Below the pieces are notes generated by a model. The model saw only the letters and a list, made by a program, of their open reading frames with translations. It was not told where the DNA came from and made no database searches. A DNA stretch of 64,000 nt, taken from Corynebacterium efficiens YS-314. GTDB taxonomy: Bacteria > Actinomycetota > Actinomycetes > Mycobacteriales > Mycobacteriaceae. The stretch lies in contig NC_004369.1 in assembly GCF_000011305.1 (NCBI RefSeq), positions 1 through 64,000 on the forward strand, read 5' to 3'. A program made the translations under genes and the position numbers. Positions 29,344 through 38,091 of this stretch are shown one piece after another; position 1 is the stretch's first letter, and each line of letters begins with the position of its first letter.

Positions 29344-30198
29344 CTACTTATCCTTGTCGCTCTGCTCGCGCTGCGGGGCGTTCTTGGCGTCGTATTCAGC
29401 CTGGACCGCGTCGGCCTCGGCCTGGATGGTCTCTGCATCGGAGAGGTCCTCCAGGAGGGCATCGACATCCTCGGGGGTTTCATCGGCGGCATCCGCGGTG
29501 GGCTCTGCCACGTCAGCGGCATCAGCTGCGAGGTCTGCATCACCGGCGGCGTCGGCCTCGAGCTCGGAGGCGAGGTTCTCCACCGCGTCATCTGCAGGGA
29601 CCTCGGCTGCGGCATCATCACCGGTCTCGGTGGAGTACACCAGCACCGGCTCGTCCTCGGCTGCGGCATCATCACCGTCGACAGCCTCCTGCACCGGGGT
29701 CTGTTCCTCGTCCTGGACCCGTGGTGGGGTGGTGCCCGGGGTGTTCTTGTCCTTGTTCATCAGGGCGTAGGCCAGTGCCGCGATACCGGAGGCAGTCAGT
29801 GCGAGGAGCGCCAGGTTGCGTACCCAGTGGCTGTCCTTGTCGTTCTTGCGCAGCTTCTTTTCCTGCTTCGCTGCCTGACGACGCACCTTGCGGCTGAGTT
29901 TCTTGTTCTTGGACCGCAGCTCCGGCAGGGCGCTGTCGCCCTTCTCCTCGGCTGCGGCGATGGCCTTCTCCAGGCGGACACGGGCGGCCTTGGTGACCTC
30001 GCCGGCCTTCTTCATGGACTCGTCATACTTGTCCCGGGCCAGCTCAATCGCATCTTCCGCCTTCGGGCCGTAGTTCTCAGCCGCGGATGACAGCGCGTCA
30101 TAAGCCTTGTTCTTGGTGTTGTCCTTGTAATTCGAGTAGGCCTTGTATGCCGCACGGGCACCGGACAGTCCCATCGCTGCTGCGCTAAGAGTCTTCAT
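29344..30198 (-). CDS. Acidic, membrane-anchored protein of unknown function
   Basis: The 284-residue protein has a Lys-rich N-terminal half that is helical and coiled-coil-like (residues 20-115). A short basic patch ([19 protein letters not shown]) precedes one hydrophobic segment near 128-147. The C-terminal half (150-284) is strikingly Asp/Glu/Ala-rich and likely disordered. Charge reverses across the membrane segment. It is divergent from ppiA. The family is not one I can name; a cell-envelope or membrane-linking role is a guess. Confidence 0.65.
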   Translation of the reverse strand: MKTLSAAAMGLSGARAAYKAYSNYKDNTKNKAYDALSSAAENYGPKAEDAIELARDKYDESMKKAGEVTKAARVRLEKAIAAAEEKGDSALPELRSKNKKLSRKVRRQAAKQEKKLRKNDKDSHWVRNLALLALTASGIAALAYALMNKDKNTPGTTPPRVQDEEQTPVQEAVDGDDAAAEDEPVLVYSTETGDDAAAEVPADDAVENLASELEADAAGDADLAADAADVAEPTADAADETPEDVDALLEDLSDAETIQAEADAVQAEYDAKNAPQREQSDKDK

Positions 30199-30285
30199 TT
30201 AATGTTCTCCTTTGCTCCGAAGCATTTTCTAGAACCCCAGACTAGTGAAACATGCGGGCGCTTGGTTGGGGTTATAGTGGTTTCC

Positions 30286-30810
30286 ATGACTTTGAAGACT
30301 GCAACCGCTATCCTGCACACCAACCGTGGAGACATCTCCATCGACCTCTTCGGCAACCACGCTCCTGAGACCGTGGCCAACTTCATCGGCCTCGCCGAGG
30401 GCACCAAGGAATACAAGACCGCCAACGCATCCGGCTCCCAGGAGGGCCCGTTCTACGACGGCGCCGTCTTCCACCGCGTCATCGACCGTTTCATGATCCA
30501 GGGCGGCGACCCGACCGGCACCGGCCGTGGCGGCCCCGGCTACAACTTCGGCGACGAGTTCCACCCTGAACTGCGCTTCGACCGCGCCTACCTGCTGGCC
30601 ATGGCGAATGCAGGCCCGGGCACCAACGGTTCCCAGTTCTTCATCACCACCACCCCGACCCCGCACCTGAACAACGCCCACACCATCTTCGGTGAGGTCA
30701 CCGATCCGGAGTCCCAGAAGGTCGTCGACGCCATCGGCACCACCCCGACCGACCGCATGGACCGCCCGATCGAGCCGGTTGTCATCGAGTCCGTCGAGAT
30801 CATCAAGTAG
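30286..30810 (+). CDS. ppiA: Peptidyl-prolyl cis-trans isomerase A (cyclophilin)
   Basis: PpiA catalyses prolyl isomerisation in proteins. The 174-residue start [16 protein letters not shown] gives a family-length cyclophilin without a signal peptide. The active-site stretch is [22 protein letters not shown], followed by [16 protein letters not shown] and [11 protein letters not shown]. An upstream frame exists but adds an unlike N-terminus. The position near crgA/rhomboid is conserved in Corynebacteriales. A hairpin terminator follows at 30841. Confidence 0.95.
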   Translation: MTLKTATAILHTNRGDISIDLFGNHAPETVANFIGLAEGTKEYKTANASGSQEGPFYDGAVFHRVIDRFMIQGGDPTGTGRGGPGYNFGDEFHPELRFDRAYLLAMANAGPGTNGSQFFITTTPTPHLNNAHTIFGEVTDPESQKVVDAIGTTPTDRMDRPIEPVVIESVEIIK

Positions 30811-30840
30811 GTTTTTGAAGGGATCTCTCCCTCTTTCCCG

Positions 30841-30878
30841 ATCAGGCCTCGCCAGCTACTGGCGGGGCCTGATTTTTG
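30841..30878 (+). terminator. Terminator after ppiA
   Basis: Arms ATCAGGCCTCGCCAG and CTGGCGGGGCCTGAT form a 15-bp stem with a 3-nt loop, followed by TTTTT. Confidence 0.85.
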
Positions 30879-30921
30879 TCCCCACCCCTTCATGCAGACG
30901 CTGTTATGGAGACACCACACA

Positions 30922-31578
30922 GTGAAAATCACAGATATCTACCGCCAGGCACCGGCCAGCACCACCATCTCGCTGGTGGTCATCGCGGTCTACCTCATCA
31001 CCGCCTTCCAATCCAGGTCGGTGCAGAACAACCTCTGGGACAGTTCCCTGGCGGACAGCTGGATCCTCTGGGCTCCGGCGATGACCGACGGCATCGGTGC
31101 CCTCCGTGCCATCGGGGGCATGTTCCTCCACATCGGCCCCGGCCATATGCTGCTCAATCTCGTGCTGCTCTGGTTGCTGGGACGTGAGATTGAAAACTAC
31201 TTCGGGCCAGCACTGTTCACCGTCATGTACTTCGTCGGTGGCATCGGTGCCTCCGCCGCGGTGGTGTGGTTTGATCCGCTCAGCCCCACCGCCGGCGCCT
31301 CCGGGGCCGTCTACGCCATGATGTCCATCCTGGTGGGCCTGTTCTACCTCCGCGGGGCGGACCTGCGTGCCCCGCTCGCCCTGATCGCCGTCAACATCGG
31401 GTACACCTTCCTGGCTGTCAATGTCTCCCTGTGGGGCCACCTGGGCGGACTGGTCGCCGGTGCGCTGCTGGTGTGGCCGATGGTCCGTGCCCAGACCCGC
31501 CGGGCACAGTGGACCATTGCCCTCAGTGGCCTGGTGGTGGTCATCGTGGTGTTGTTCCTCGGCATCCCCTACCCCTGA
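30922..31578 (+). CDS. Rhomboid-family intramembrane serine protease
   Basis: Rhomboids cut membrane proteins within the bilayer. The protein starts with GTG at 30922 (MKITDIYRQA; GGAG upstream) and has 218 residues with about six hydrophobic segments. The catalytic pair is visible: Ser in GASGAVYAM near residue 129 and His in GHLGGLVAG near 172. An N-terminal HIGPGHMLLNLVLL segment matches the rhomboid HxxxN motif. A longer ATG start at 30892 is possible but less likely. Confidence 0.88.
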   Translation: MKITDIYRQAPASTTISLVVIAVYLITAFQSRSVQNNLWDSSLADSWILWAPAMTDGIGALRAIGGMFLHIGPGHMLLNLVLLWLLGREIENYFGPALFTVMYFVGGIGASAAVVWFDPLSPTAGASGAVYAMMSILVGLFYLRGADLRAPLALIAVNIGYTFLAVNVSLWGHLGGLVAGALLVWPMVRAQTRRAQWTIALSGLVVVIVVLFLGIPYP

Positions 31579-31619
31579 ATACTGAGCTGATTCACCCCTG
31601 TTCCACAAAGTTCATCACA

Positions 31620-31662
31620 TGGTGGGCGCTTCCGGATCGCCGGAAGCGCCCACCATCTTTTT
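31620..31662 (+). terminator. Terminator after the rhomboid gene
   Basis: A 16-bp perfect stem with arms TGGTGGGCGCTTCCGG and CCGGAAGCGCCCACCA, a 4-nt ATCG loop and a T-tract lies 42 bp after the stop. Confidence 0.9.
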
Positions 31663-31678
31663 ATCCCCAGGGGCAGGG

Positions 31679-32300
31679 TTGTCCACACGATGTGAAATGA
31701 CAAGATTTAACTTTGCGCACATCCATGGTTCATCATCCCACATCGAATTCCACACTAGTTGTGGATAATGTGAAGAAACTACAATCCCCTGACTTATCCA
31801 CAGATGTTATCCACACTGTGGATAGTCACATTCTTGTAATTCGATTGTGGTGAACAGCGTATTTGTGGTTCGAACATGGGGTTATGGTTGAAAAACCTGG
31901 CAAATAACTTGTGCTATTCGAACAGATGTCGCGGGCGTGGAAACTGTTCACAGAGTTATCCACAGGCTGTGGAGAGTGGGGGAATAACAAAAAATTGGCT
32001 TCTCCGCCCAGTCATCCACAGACTACTCCACAACCTGTGAATAACTTTCCCCCCACGGACCTGATGCACAGTTATCCACAATTACATGTGTGTAACTCGC
32101 TGGGACTGTGGATAACTTCCCCGCCGGGCTGGGTACACCGTCCAGCGTTCCCCTATTGCCACTATTAGACCGCATGTTCTACCTATATCACCCCCTGAAA
32201 TGATAGGCAATACAGATATATCAGCAGTTCATGACGGGTCCTTAATCGAACACCACCTGTGGATCCCGACGGGCACACCAGTTCAATTATGTAATTACAA
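31679..32300. other. Second DnaA-box cluster in a gene-free interval
   Basis: No gene fits between the rhomboid stop and crgA (31579-32624). Exact TTATCCACA boxes are at 31794-31802, 31807-31815, 31956-31964 and 32072-32080 (+), and 31760-31768 and 32107-32115 (minus). One-mismatch boxes are TTGTCCACA 31679-31687 and TCATCCACA 32012-32020 (+), and CTATCCACA 31817-31825 and TTATTCACA 32036-32044 (minus). Shared with the dnaA-dnaN gap are GTGAAATGACAAGA (31692-31705) and TGTAATTACAA (32290-32300). Function as an accessory origin, a DnaA titration site or a reactivation site is inference. Confidence 0.8.
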
Positions 32301-32451
32301 AAACTACACCGTCTTTCAGGGGTGGAGTGTCAGCGAAACCCACTATTCTTCCGCCCCTGCATGGTGTTTTCCCACACCGGATGCCCGTTTTCCCCCACGG
32401 CGGGCGACCCGGCGCGCTCTTTTTCTCCCCAGCCCTCTAAGTGCCCCGGCA

Positions 32452-32492
32452 CGACCCCCAGATACGACCCCCAGATACAACCCTCAGACATA
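32452..32492. repeat. Short tandem repeat of CGACCCCCAGATA
   Basis: Two exact 13-bp units at 32452-32464 and 32465-32477 are followed by a degenerate third (CAACCCTCAGACATA). It lies between the DnaA-box cluster and the crgA terminator. No function is visible. Confidence 0.6.
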
Positions 32493-32552
32493 ACCCCCGG
32501 TCGCGGTCCCCAGGCACGGCCCACGGTTTCCGCTTATGGAGGGGAGAAGCAA

Positions 32553-32597
32553 AACCGGGTGTCACCGTACGGGGATGATCCGCGGTGACACCCGGTT
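32553..32597 (-). terminator. Terminator of crgA
   Basis: Arms AACCGGGTGTCACC and GGTGACACCCGGTT with a 17-nt loop; on the minus strand the stem is followed by TTTTG. It lies just downstream of crgA. Confidence 0.75.
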
Positions 32598-32624
32598 GCA
32601 GGGGGTGGTGGACTGGCTGGGGGC

Positions 32625-32897
32625 TTAGCGCCATCCCATGGTCATCAGCAGGCCGATGATGAGCAGTCCGAAGCCGATGCCGTAGTTCCAGGCGTCCAGT
32701 TCGTTCATGAAGGGGATCTGGGGGCCGACGAGGTAGTTGGCGACCAGCCAGAGGAGTCCGACCAGCATGAAGGCGAACATGATGACCTTGTACCACATGG
32801 GTGTGCCGGTGGAGTTGATCTTCACCGGGGTGCGGTTGGCGCTGGGGTTGCTGGAGACCGGCGCGATCGAGTTCTTGGTAACTTTTGCCTTGGGCAC
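32625..32897 (-). CDS. crgA: Cell-division regulator CrgA
   Basis: CrgA is a small actinobacterial membrane protein of the division septum that interacts with FtsZ and other divisome proteins. The 90-residue protein has a polar N-terminus (about 30 residues) and two hydrophobic segments (about 36-55 and 70-88), ending in the family TMGWR. It lies next to the pknB operon in corynebacteria and mycobacteria, as here. It starts about 225 bp past pknB's stop, so it is likely a separate unit on the same strand. Confidence 0.9.
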   Translation of the reverse strand: MPKAKVTKNSIAPVSSNPSANRTPVKINSTGTPMWYKVIMFAFMLVGLLWLVANYLVGPQIPFMNELDAWNYGIGFGLLIIGLLMTMGWR

Positions 32898-33122
32898 GTG
32901 CTTACACCTTCATCTTCAACGTCGTTTGTGGGGATCAAACAACCGGTACGTTCGTCCTACGAGCTTAACGTACCAGTGGGGTTCCCGGTAGCTCTACAGC
33001 TGTCGCTCCCGGCCCACCTGGTGGCTCCCGGGTCAGGGTTGGGGGAACAGCGGTGGGAAGCCGGAGGGGAGCACCGGCGGCGCGGGAGCGGGCGCGGGTG
33101 CCGCCGGTGCGTGGTTATTCCT

Positions 33123-35105
33123 TCAAGGTTCGGGGACCAGGGCGGTGAGGTCGAACCGGTAGAGGCGGATGTTCACCACGGCATCCTTGCGCAGGGGCTG
33201 CCCGGGGGAGGGGTCCTGGAATCCGATGCGTCCCTGGTCCACGAGTGCGCCGGTGGGGATGGGGGCGCCCTCGATGAGGGAGGTGTCCGGGGCGGTCCAG
33301 CCGGCGTCGCGAAGCGCCTTGAGGGCGTTGTCGACATCCAGGCGGGCCAGGTCGGGTGCCTCGATGAGCATGCCGTTGGAGATCTCCACGGTGACGGTGG
33401 AACCGCGGGGCAGTTCGGTGCCCTGACCGCTGGCGGAGATCACCTGTCCCTCGGGCAGGAGGCTGTCCACGTAGTAGATGTCCGGGACCAGTCCGAGCGA
33501 GGTGATGTTGCTCTCGGCCTGGGACCACTGCATGCCGGTGATAACGGGGACACGCACCAGGGAGGGGCCTGTGGAGACGGTCAGGGTGATGCTGGCGCCG
33601 ACGCTGGTTTCGCCACCCGCCCGCGGGTTCTGCTGGATGACGGTGCCGGCGGGGTAGTCATCGGAGTTCTCCTCGCGGATGGACTGGTCGAGCACCAGCC
33701 CGGCGCCCTCGATCTCCCGGGTCGCCTCCGCCAGGGTGAGGCCGGTGACATCCGGGATGGTGACCACTTCGCGTCCGCTGGAGATGGTCAGGGTGACGGT
33801 GGCACCCTCCCGGATCTCGGAGCCGACATTGGGGCTGGTGCGGATGACCAGGCCCTCGGCCACATCCGGGCTGGGTTCGGTGGTGAGCACGACGGTGAAT
33901 CCGAGCCGTTCCAGTTCGAGGACCGCCTCGTTCTCCGGCAGGCCCACGATGTTGGGGATCTGCTGGGTGCTGGCGCTGGAGGAGTTGCTGAGGAAGTCAT
34001 AGGTGAAGGCACCGCCCACCCCGATGACACCGAGGGTGAGCACGATGGCCAGTACCGTCAGGGCCCTTGATCCGCGTTTGGGCTGCCGGGCAGCTGCGGG
34101 CCTGGAACCAACCGCTGTCGGGGCGGCAGCCGGAGCCGCCACTGTGGCAGCGGGCATGGCGGGGGTGGGCGGGGGTGGAGGCGTCGATAAGCGTTGGGGG
34201 ACTACGACGGTCTCCGGCTCGTCGGGCTTTTCGACGTGCGCCCGCGCCGCGCGGGAGACGGCATTGCGGGAGAGCAGCTCGAGATCAGCAGCCATCTCCG
34301 CGGCGGTCTGATAGCGGTCGGCGGGGTGCTTGGCCATGGCGGTAAGCACCACAGCATCCACATTGAGTGCGGCGGTGGGGGAGAGGTCGGAGATGTACTC
34401 CGAGGGTGGGGTGGGTTCCTCCTGGACATGCTGGTACGCCACCGCGAAGGGGGATTCCCCCTCGAACGGTGGGCGGCCGGTGACCAGTTCATAGAGGACA
34501 CAGCCGGCGGCGTAGACATCGGAACGCGCGTCGGCGGGTTTGCCCCGGGCCTGCTCCGGGGAGAGGTACTGGGCGGTGCCGATGACCGCGGCGGTCTGCG
34601 TCATGGCGGAGGTGGAATCATCCAGGGCACGGGCGATACCGAAGTCCATGACCTTCACCCCGCCGGTGTTGTTGATCATGATGTTGGCGGGTTTCACATC
34701 ACGGTGGATGATGCCGGCCTCATGGGAGGACTGCAGGGCGTGGCACACCGGGATCATGATGGTGGCGGCCTGGCTGGGGCTGTAGGGCCCGTCCTCACGC
34801 ACGATATCGCGCAGGTCACGGCCGTGGACACGTTCCATGACGATATACGGCACCGAGATCCCGTCCCGGTCGACCTCACCGGTGTCGAACACCGCGACGA
34901 TCGACGGGTGGCTCAACTTTCCGGCGTTCTGGGCCTCCCGGCGGAACCGCTCACGGAAGTTGACGTCCTTGGCCAGATCGGTGCGCAGCATCTTCACCGC
35001 CACCTCACGGCCGATGAGCAGATCGGTGGCCGCGAACACCTCGCTCATGCCACCGGAGCCGATGCTGGCGCCCAGCTCATAACGGTCAGCAATCACGAAG
35101 GTCAC
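33123..35105 (-). CDS. pknB: PASTA-domain serine/threonine kinase PknB
   Basis: PknB senses peptidoglycan fragments with extracellular PASTA repeats and phosphorylates division and cell-wall proteins. The 660-residue protein has the kinase domain at about 10-275. Motifs are VAVKMLR, HRDVKPANIM and DFGIAR. A Pro/Ala-rich juxtamembrane stretch precedes one membrane segment near 350-372 (VLAIVLTLGVIGVGGAF). Four PASTA repeats follow (IPNIVGLPENEAVLELERLG; TIPDVTGLTLAEATREIEGAG; VRVPVITGMQWSQAE; IEAPDLARLDVDNALKAL). It overlaps pknA by 4 bp. Confidence 0.96.
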   Translation of the reverse strand: MTFVIADRYELGASIGSGGMSEVFAATDLLIGREVAVKMLRTDLAKDVNFRERFRREAQNAGKLSHPSIVAVFDTGEVDRDGISVPYIVMERVHGRDLRDIVREDGPYSPSQAATIMIPVCHALQSSHEAGIIHRDVKPANIMINNTGGVKVMDFGIARALDDSTSAMTQTAAVIGTAQYLSPEQARGKPADARSDVYAAGCVLYELVTGRPPFEGESPFAVAYQHVQEEPTPPSEYISDLSPTAALNVDAVVLTAMAKHPADRYQTAAEMAADLELLSRNAVSRAARAHVEKPDEPETVVVPQRLSTPPPPPTPAMPAATVAAPAAAPTAVGSRPAAARQPKRGSRALTVLAIVLTLGVIGVGGAFTYDFLSNSSSASTQQIPNIVGLPENEAVLELERLGFTVVLTTEPSPDVAEGLVIRTSPNVGSEIREGATVTLTISSGREVVTIPDVTGLTLAEATREIEGAGLVLDQSIREENSDDYPAGTVIQQNPRAGGETSVGASITLTVSTGPSLVRVPVITGMQWSQAESNITSLGLVPDIYYVDSLLPEGQVISASGQGTELPRGSTVTVEISNGMLIEAPDLARLDVDNALKALRDAGWTAPDTSLIEGAPIPTGALVDQGRIGFQDPSPGQPLRKDAVVNIRLYRFDLTALVPEP

Positions 35106-36664
35106 TGGTTTCCTCCAACATTCATCAATTCATCAAGCGACATCAGCAGCTCATCCGCCGCGTCCGGGGAGTTACCGCCGGCATTCCCGGTCCCGTTCCC
35201 ACCGGTGGTACCCGGCGTGCCGGGATTGGCGGGGTTGCCGGTGGTATTCGGGTTGCCCTGGTTACCCGTACCACCCTGGTTATTCTGCCAACCCAGGCTG
35301 GTAGGCAGGGTGCTCAGCGGTGGCTGCCCACCCGGGGTGGTCTGCTCCCCGGGCTCATCGGTCTCCTCCGGGGTGGGGGAGACCCGCGTGGGGCTCTCCT
35401 GTGTTGTCGTCGGAAGCCGCGTCGGCGTTTCATCCGGGGTGGGAACCGGTTGGCGTGTCGGCTGCACCGGGGGTGGTGCCAGCGTGGGTTCCTCGGAGGT
35501 GGTGGTCTCCGTCGGGGTGACGGTCTGGGTGATGGTTTCCGGGGTGGTGGTCTCCTCGGAATCGCCACTGAACACGCCTGTGGCACCGGCCCAGATGATC
35601 CCGCCGATCACCGCGGCGATCACGGCTGCGATGAGCAGACCCAGGCCCACCCCCGATCCGCGTTTCTCCTGTCGTTCCGGCAGCACGGTGGGGGAGGCCG
35701 GCACCGAGGTGGTGGGGCGGGCGACCTGCCCGAGCATCGCCGTCGAGGCGCTTGGCGACGGCGCGACCGCCGTCGCCTGCACCGCCGGGCTGTGCGGTTG
35801 CGGTGGCCGGTTGCCCAACCTCACCGCGGACACCGCCCGCGCCAGTTCATTGCCGTCGGCGAACCGGCGCGCCGGGTCCTTGCGCAGGGCGATGCCGATG
35901 AGTTCCCGCGCCTGCGCGGAGACACTCGTGGGCATCTGTGGTGGGGCCTCGTTGATGTGCGCGATGGCCACCGACACCGAGGAATCCCCGGTGAAGGGGC
36001 GACGCCCGGAGAGCATCTCATACCCGACCACGCCGAGGGAGTAGACATCACTGGCCGGGGTCACCTGGTGTCCCTGAGCCTGCTCGGGTGAGACATACTG
36101 CGCGGTCCCCACCACCATGCCGGTGCGGGTCAGCGGGACGGAGGCAGCGGCCTTGGCGATGCCGAAGTCGGTGATCTTGAGGATGCCGTTGGCGGTGATG
36201 AGCATGTTGCCCGGTTTGATATCCCGGTGTACCAGGCCCATCCGGTGGATCACGCTGAGGCCGTGGGCGGCCTGCTCCATGACATCCAGGGCGAGTTCCT
36301 CCGGTAGCGCCCCCTCGCGTTCGAGCATGTCCGCCAGGGATTCGCCACGGATGTACTCCAGGACGATGAAACAGAAGGTGTGCCCGGCGGGATCCGCCAC
36401 CTCGCGGTAGTCGTAGGTGGTGACCACATGCTCGGAGTGGATGTTCTCCGCGGCCCGGGCCTCGTTGCGGAAGCGGCTGAGGAACTCGGTGTTGTCGGAG
36501 AACTCCGGCCGCAGCACCTTCACGGCCACTTCACGGTCGTTGACATTATCATCGGCGAGCCACACTGTGGACATGCCACCGTGGCCCACGATCCACTGCA
36601 GTGTGTAATCGGGGCCGATCAGTTCCTGCAGCCGCTGTTTGGCATTGTCATCTGCGGTGTTCAT
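35102..36664 (-). CDS. pknA: Serine/threonine kinase PknA
   Basis: PknA is a membrane kinase acting with PknB on cell shape and septation. The 520-residue protein has the kinase core at about 20-280 (VAVKVLR, HRDIKPGNML, DFGIAK) and one membrane segment near 345-368. A long Thr/Pro-rich extracytoplasmic part follows and ends in a Gly/Asn/Pro-rich tail. No PASTA repeat is present. It overlaps pbpA by 1 bp and pknB by 4 bp. Confidence 0.95.
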   Translation of the reverse strand: MNTADDNAKQRLQELIGPDYTLQWIVGHGGMSTVWLADDNVNDREVAVKVLRPEFSDNTEFLSRFRNEARAAENIHSEHVVTTYDYREVADPAGHTFCFIVLEYIRGESLADMLEREGALPEELALDVMEQAAHGLSVIHRMGLVHRDIKPGNMLITANGILKITDFGIAKAAASVPLTRTGMVVGTAQYVSPEQAQGHQVTPASDVYSLGVVGYEMLSGRRPFTGDSSVSVAIAHINEAPPQMPTSVSAQARELIGIALRKDPARRFADGNELARAVSAVRLGNRPPQPHSPAVQATAVAPSPSASTAMLGQVARPTTSVPASPTVLPERQEKRGSGVGLGLLIAAVIAAVIGGIIWAGATGVFSGDSEETTTPETITQTVTPTETTTSEEPTLAPPPVQPTRQPVPTPDETPTRLPTTTQESPTRVSPTPEETDEPGEQTTPGGQPPLSTLPTSLGWQNNQGGTGNQGNPNTTGNPANPGTPGTTGGNGTGNAGGNSPDAADELLMSLDELMNVGGNQ

Positions 36665-38091
36665 CAGTTCAATCCTCCGGCGGCCTGCAGCACCGCGCGG
36701 CCGATGGGTGCGGCCACGGCACCACCGGTGGCGCCGGTGCCCATGCCGCCGCCGTTTTTCACCAGCACGGCCACGGCGACATCACCGGCGAAGGCGACGT
36801 ACCAGGTGTGCGGTGGGGTGCCCTCGGGGCCGTGTTCGGCGGTGCCGGTCTTGGAGGCGATATCCGCGCCGGTGTACCCGGCGGTGTTGCGCTCGGAGGC
36901 CTTCATCAGTGCGGTGAGCTGTTCGGCGATCTCCGGTTCAATGCCCCCGGCGGAATCCGGGTCGTGGGTGGACAGTTCGCTGAGGTCCTGACCGGTCACC
37001 CGGGAGACCAGGTACGGTTCCATCCGCACACCACCGTTGGACACGGTGGCCGCCATTACGGCTGCCTGCAGGACGGTCATCTCCACATCGCGCTGACCGA
37101 TGGAGCTCTGGCCCAGGGCCGCGTCATCGGGGATCTCACCGAGACCACCCGGGACATTCGGGATACCCAGATCGTAGGTTTCACCCACGCCGAAATCCTC
37201 AGCCGCATCGCGCAGGGCATCGGCGCCGACATCCACGCTCATCTCCACGAACGCGGTGTTGCACGACAGGGCGAAGGCGGTCTGCAGGGTGGTGGTGCCA
37301 CCACCGTCACAGCTCTGGCCGGCGTAGTTGGTCAGGGTGGTGTTGGTGCCCGGCAGGGTCACCGCCGCTTCCGCGGTGACGCTGGAATCAGCCGAGTAAC
37401 CATTCTCCAGACCGGCGGCGGTGGTGATGATCTTGAAGATCGATCCCGGTGGCAGTGATTCCTGGGTGGCGTGGTTGAGCAGTGGGGACTGCGGATCCGA
37501 GGTGTATTCCGCCCAGGCGTTCTCCGCGGTGGCGGGATCCACGATGGCATTGGGGTTGAAGCTCGGCGAGGATGCCATGGCCAGCACCTCACCGGTGCTG
37601 GGGCGTAGGGCCACCACGGCACCCTCGTAGCCGTTGTTGCTCAGCTGGTTGTAGGCTGTCTGCTGCAGGTCCGGGTCGAGGGTGAGTTCGATGTTGGCAC
37701 CCCGGGTCGGCGCTCCGGTGAGCACATCCAGCCACTGCGAGGTGAACAGGGAGGAGTCGGTGCCGTTGAGCACCGAGTTGTACCCCAGTTCCAGACCGGC
37801 GGCACCGTAGATATCGGACAGGTAACCCTGGACCGGGCCGAAAGCCTGCGGGCTGGTGACATACTGACGCTGGTAGTAGCCATTGTCATCCTGGTAGGAC
37901 TCGGCCAGGATCTGACCCCCGGCGGAGATCTGCCCACGCGGGGTGGATTTGGCCTCCAGGAAGTTGCGGCTGTTGAGCGGGTTCTGGGCCAGTTCATCCT
38001 CGCGGAAGCCCTGGATCCAGGTGAGGTTGGCCAGCAGGATCACAATGAGGACCAGCGCGAAGAGCGAGGTGATGCGGATGGATTTGTTCAT
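36664..38091 (-). CDS. pbpA: Class B penicillin-binding protein PbpA
   Basis: PbpA is a D,D-transpeptidase of peptidoglycan. The 475-residue protein has one N-terminal membrane anchor near 10-28. The transpeptidase motifs are SxxK in PGSIFKI near residue 218, SxN in ALSCNTAF near 280 and KTGT in IASKTGTAEH near 420. The N-terminal dimerisation-like part follows the usual layout. It overlaps rodA by 4 bp and pknA by 1 bp, as in mycobacteria. Confidence 0.95.
   Translation of the reverse strand: MNKSIRITSLFALVLIVILLANLTWIQGFREDELAQNPLNSRNFLEAKSTPRGQISAGGQILAESYQDDNGYYQRQYVTSPQAFGPVQGYLSDIYGAAGLELGYNSVLNGTDSSLFTSQWLDVLTGAPTRGANIELTLDPDLQQTAYNQLSNNGYEGAVVALRPSTGEVLAMASSPSFNPNAIVDPATAENAWAEYTSDPQSPLLNHATQESLPPGSIFKIITTAAGLENGYSADSSVTAEAAVTLPGTNTTLTNYAGQSCDGGGTTTLQTAFALSCNTAFVEMSVDVGADALRDAAEDFGVGETYDLGIPNVPGGLGEIPDDAALGQSSIGQRDVEMTVLQAAVMAATVSNGGVRMEPYLVSRVTGQDLSELSTHDPDSAGGIEPEIAEQLTALMKASERNTAGYTGADIASKTGTAEHGPEGTPPHTWYVAFAGDVAVAVLVKNGGGMGTGATGGAVAAPIGRAVLQAAGGLN

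Noticed and set aside
32898..36044. Two long plus-strand open frames opposite pknB and pknA
   Set aside because: Both run antisense to well-supported kinase genes and have shadow-like composition.
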